A stretch of 64,000 bases of DNA from an uncultured Dongia sp. (GTDB lineage: Bacteria > Pseudomonadota > Alphaproteobacteria > Dongiales > Dongiaceae): the NCBI RefSeq assembly GCF_936916975.1, contig NZ_CAKZGO010000023.1, positions 177,184-241,183 of the forward strand. The letters run 5' to 3'. The notes under the pieces are model-generated. The model was not told the DNA's origin. It was given only the letters and a program-made list of their open reading frames with translations, and did not search any database. The position numbers and the translations under genes are program-made. Every line of letters begins with the position of its first letter. Position 1 is the first letter of the stretch. Below, in pieces: positions 63,191-64,000 of this stretch.

Positions 63191-64000
63191 ATGACACGGA
63201 AATTGGCGATCGGATCGCGCAAGGGCTTGATCATTTATGCCGCCGATGGGGATGGCTGGCGTTATGACGGTGTTCGTTTCCGTGGCACGCCAATCAGCAT
63301 GGTGATGCAGGATCCTCGCGATGGCTGCATTTATGCAGCGCTCGACTATGGGCATTTTGGGCCGAAGCTGCAGCGCTCCGACGACGACGGCGCGACGTGG
63401 GTCGAAGTGACGCCACCGGCCTTTCCAAAATCCGATGCGAAGGATGCGCCTGCTGCCGAGGCCTTGGCTGTCCTCAACATCTGGGCGCTGGAGCCCGCGG
63501 GCAGCGACATGCCGGGAACCATCTGGGCCGGGACGGTGCCGGCCGGCATCTTCCGTTCCGACGACAAGGGCATGAGCTGGGCGTTGAACGAGCCGTTCAT
63601 GGCGCTGCTGGAACGCTCGCAATGGGGTGGCGCCGGCAATGAGACGCCGGCGCTGAGTTCCATGGCCATTCATCCGGCCGACAGCCGCAACATGGCTATC
63701 TCGATTTCGGCGGGTGGCGTATGGCAGACGGCGGATGGCGGCAAATCGTGGCGGAATACGTCGAAGGGGCTGTGGGCGGCCTACATGCCGCCGGATCAGG
63801 CGGAGAATCCAAATGTGCAGGATGTGCATCAGATGCGGCGTTCACCCTCCCAGCCGGACCGTCTCTACATTCAGCACCACAATGCCGTCTTTACCTCCTC
63901 AGATGGTGGGCAGAGTTGGGCGGAGATTTCCAAGGCGTTCGGCTTTGCAGTTGCTGTCCATCCCAAGGATCCGCTGACGGCCTGGTTCGTGCCGGGAGAG
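63191..64000 (+). CDS. BNR/sialidase-like repeat protein (C-terminus outside window)
   Basis: The first 270 residues are in the window with no stop. MTRKLAIGSRKGLIIYAAD opens the protein; repeated SDDDGATWVEV, SDDKGMSWALN, TADGGKSWRN and SSDGGQSWAEI are BNR (Asp-box, SxDxGxxW) motifs of a beta-propeller, as in sialidase-like or VPS10-like proteins. No signal peptide, so it is likely cytoplasmic. GGAGGGAGCG precedes the ATG. Substrate unknown. Confidence 0.85.
   Translation, partial: MTRKLAIGSRKGLIIYAADGDGWRYDGVRFRGTPISMVMQDPRDGCIYAALDYGHFGPKLQRSDDDGATWVEVTPPAFPKSDAKDAPAAEALAVLNIWALEPAGSDMPGTIWAGTVPAGIFRSDDKGMSWALNEPFMALLERSQWGGAGNETPALSSMAIHPADSRNMAISISAGGVWQTADGGKSWRNTSKGLWAAYMPPDQAENPNVQDVHQMRRSPSQPDRLYIQHHNAVFTSSDGGQSWAEISKAFGFAVAVHPKDPLTAWFVPGE

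Overview
The window is a single stretch of GC-rich chromosome (my estimate is low-to-mid 60s % GC) from an alphaproteobacterium. Several conserved gene orders support this: DUF4164-zapA-6S RNA-fthC, yebC-ruvCAB-ybgC-tolQRAB-pal-cpoB-tilS-ftsH-folP-glmM, and the class II (plant-like) DAHP synthase. Order Rhodospirillales is the best guess, from overall feel rather than a marker gene. I saw no prophage, insertion sequence, CRISPR array, rRNA or tRNA. Most of the window is housekeeping DNA with small accessory insertions.

Layout. 1-4889: a carbohydrate ABC transporter operon (SIS-domain protein, two permeases, binding protein) divergent from a ROK-family repressor. 4941-9246: a polyamine-type ABC system split around a divergent control region that holds a striking twin palindrome. 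9253-14624: serine hydrolase, heme-type TonB receptor with a possible Fur/Irr box, polysaccharide-lyase-like secreted protein, MAPEG protein and a doubtful small membrane ORF. 14651-15626: a dispersed palindromic repeat and an APH(6)/streptomycin-kinase-like gene. 15742-18787: gap and tkt. 19109-21340: DUF4164, zapA, 6S RNA, fthC and a YmdB-type phosphoesterase. 21461-23680: MHYT-PAS histidine kinase and a small unknown gene. 23997-39779: yebC, ruvCAB, the Tol-Pal operon with a duplicated pal, tilS, ftsH, folP, glmM. 39813-42347: glyoxalase I, a DMSP-lyase-family cupin, and citrate synthase with an unusual Lys/Ala-rich tail. 42593-49070: an ATPase/permease exporter pair, then a second polyamine-type ABC operon. 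49160-54552: an orphan gene with a good promoter, gor, a small secreted protein, DAHP synthase, nicotinate phosphoribosyltransferase and a secreted unknown. 54681-59137: nadE, gltX, cysS. 59281-64000: PAS_5 protein, LysE-family exporter, citramalate synthase, TrmJ, a MoaD/ThiS-like protein and the start of a BNR-repeat protein.

How the genes fit together. The Tol-Pal block builds the trans-envelope complex, and RuvABC resolves Holliday junctions. FtsH, FolP and GlmM feed protein quality control, folate and peptidoglycan precursors. PncB-type phosphoribosyltransferase and NadE are two steps of NAD salvage. The two polyamine-type importers and the sugar importer show a scavenging lifestyle; the heme receptor adds iron uptake.

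No clearly new multi-gene system is visible. The items most worth following up are the twin-palindrome operator at 6213-6249, the inverted repeat pair at 27000-27121 that appears to supply the ribosome binding site of ybgC, the tandem pal genes, the histone-H1-like tail on citrate synthase and the unrecognised gene at 49160-49639. Functions are inferred from sequence motifs read by eye; no database search was run.
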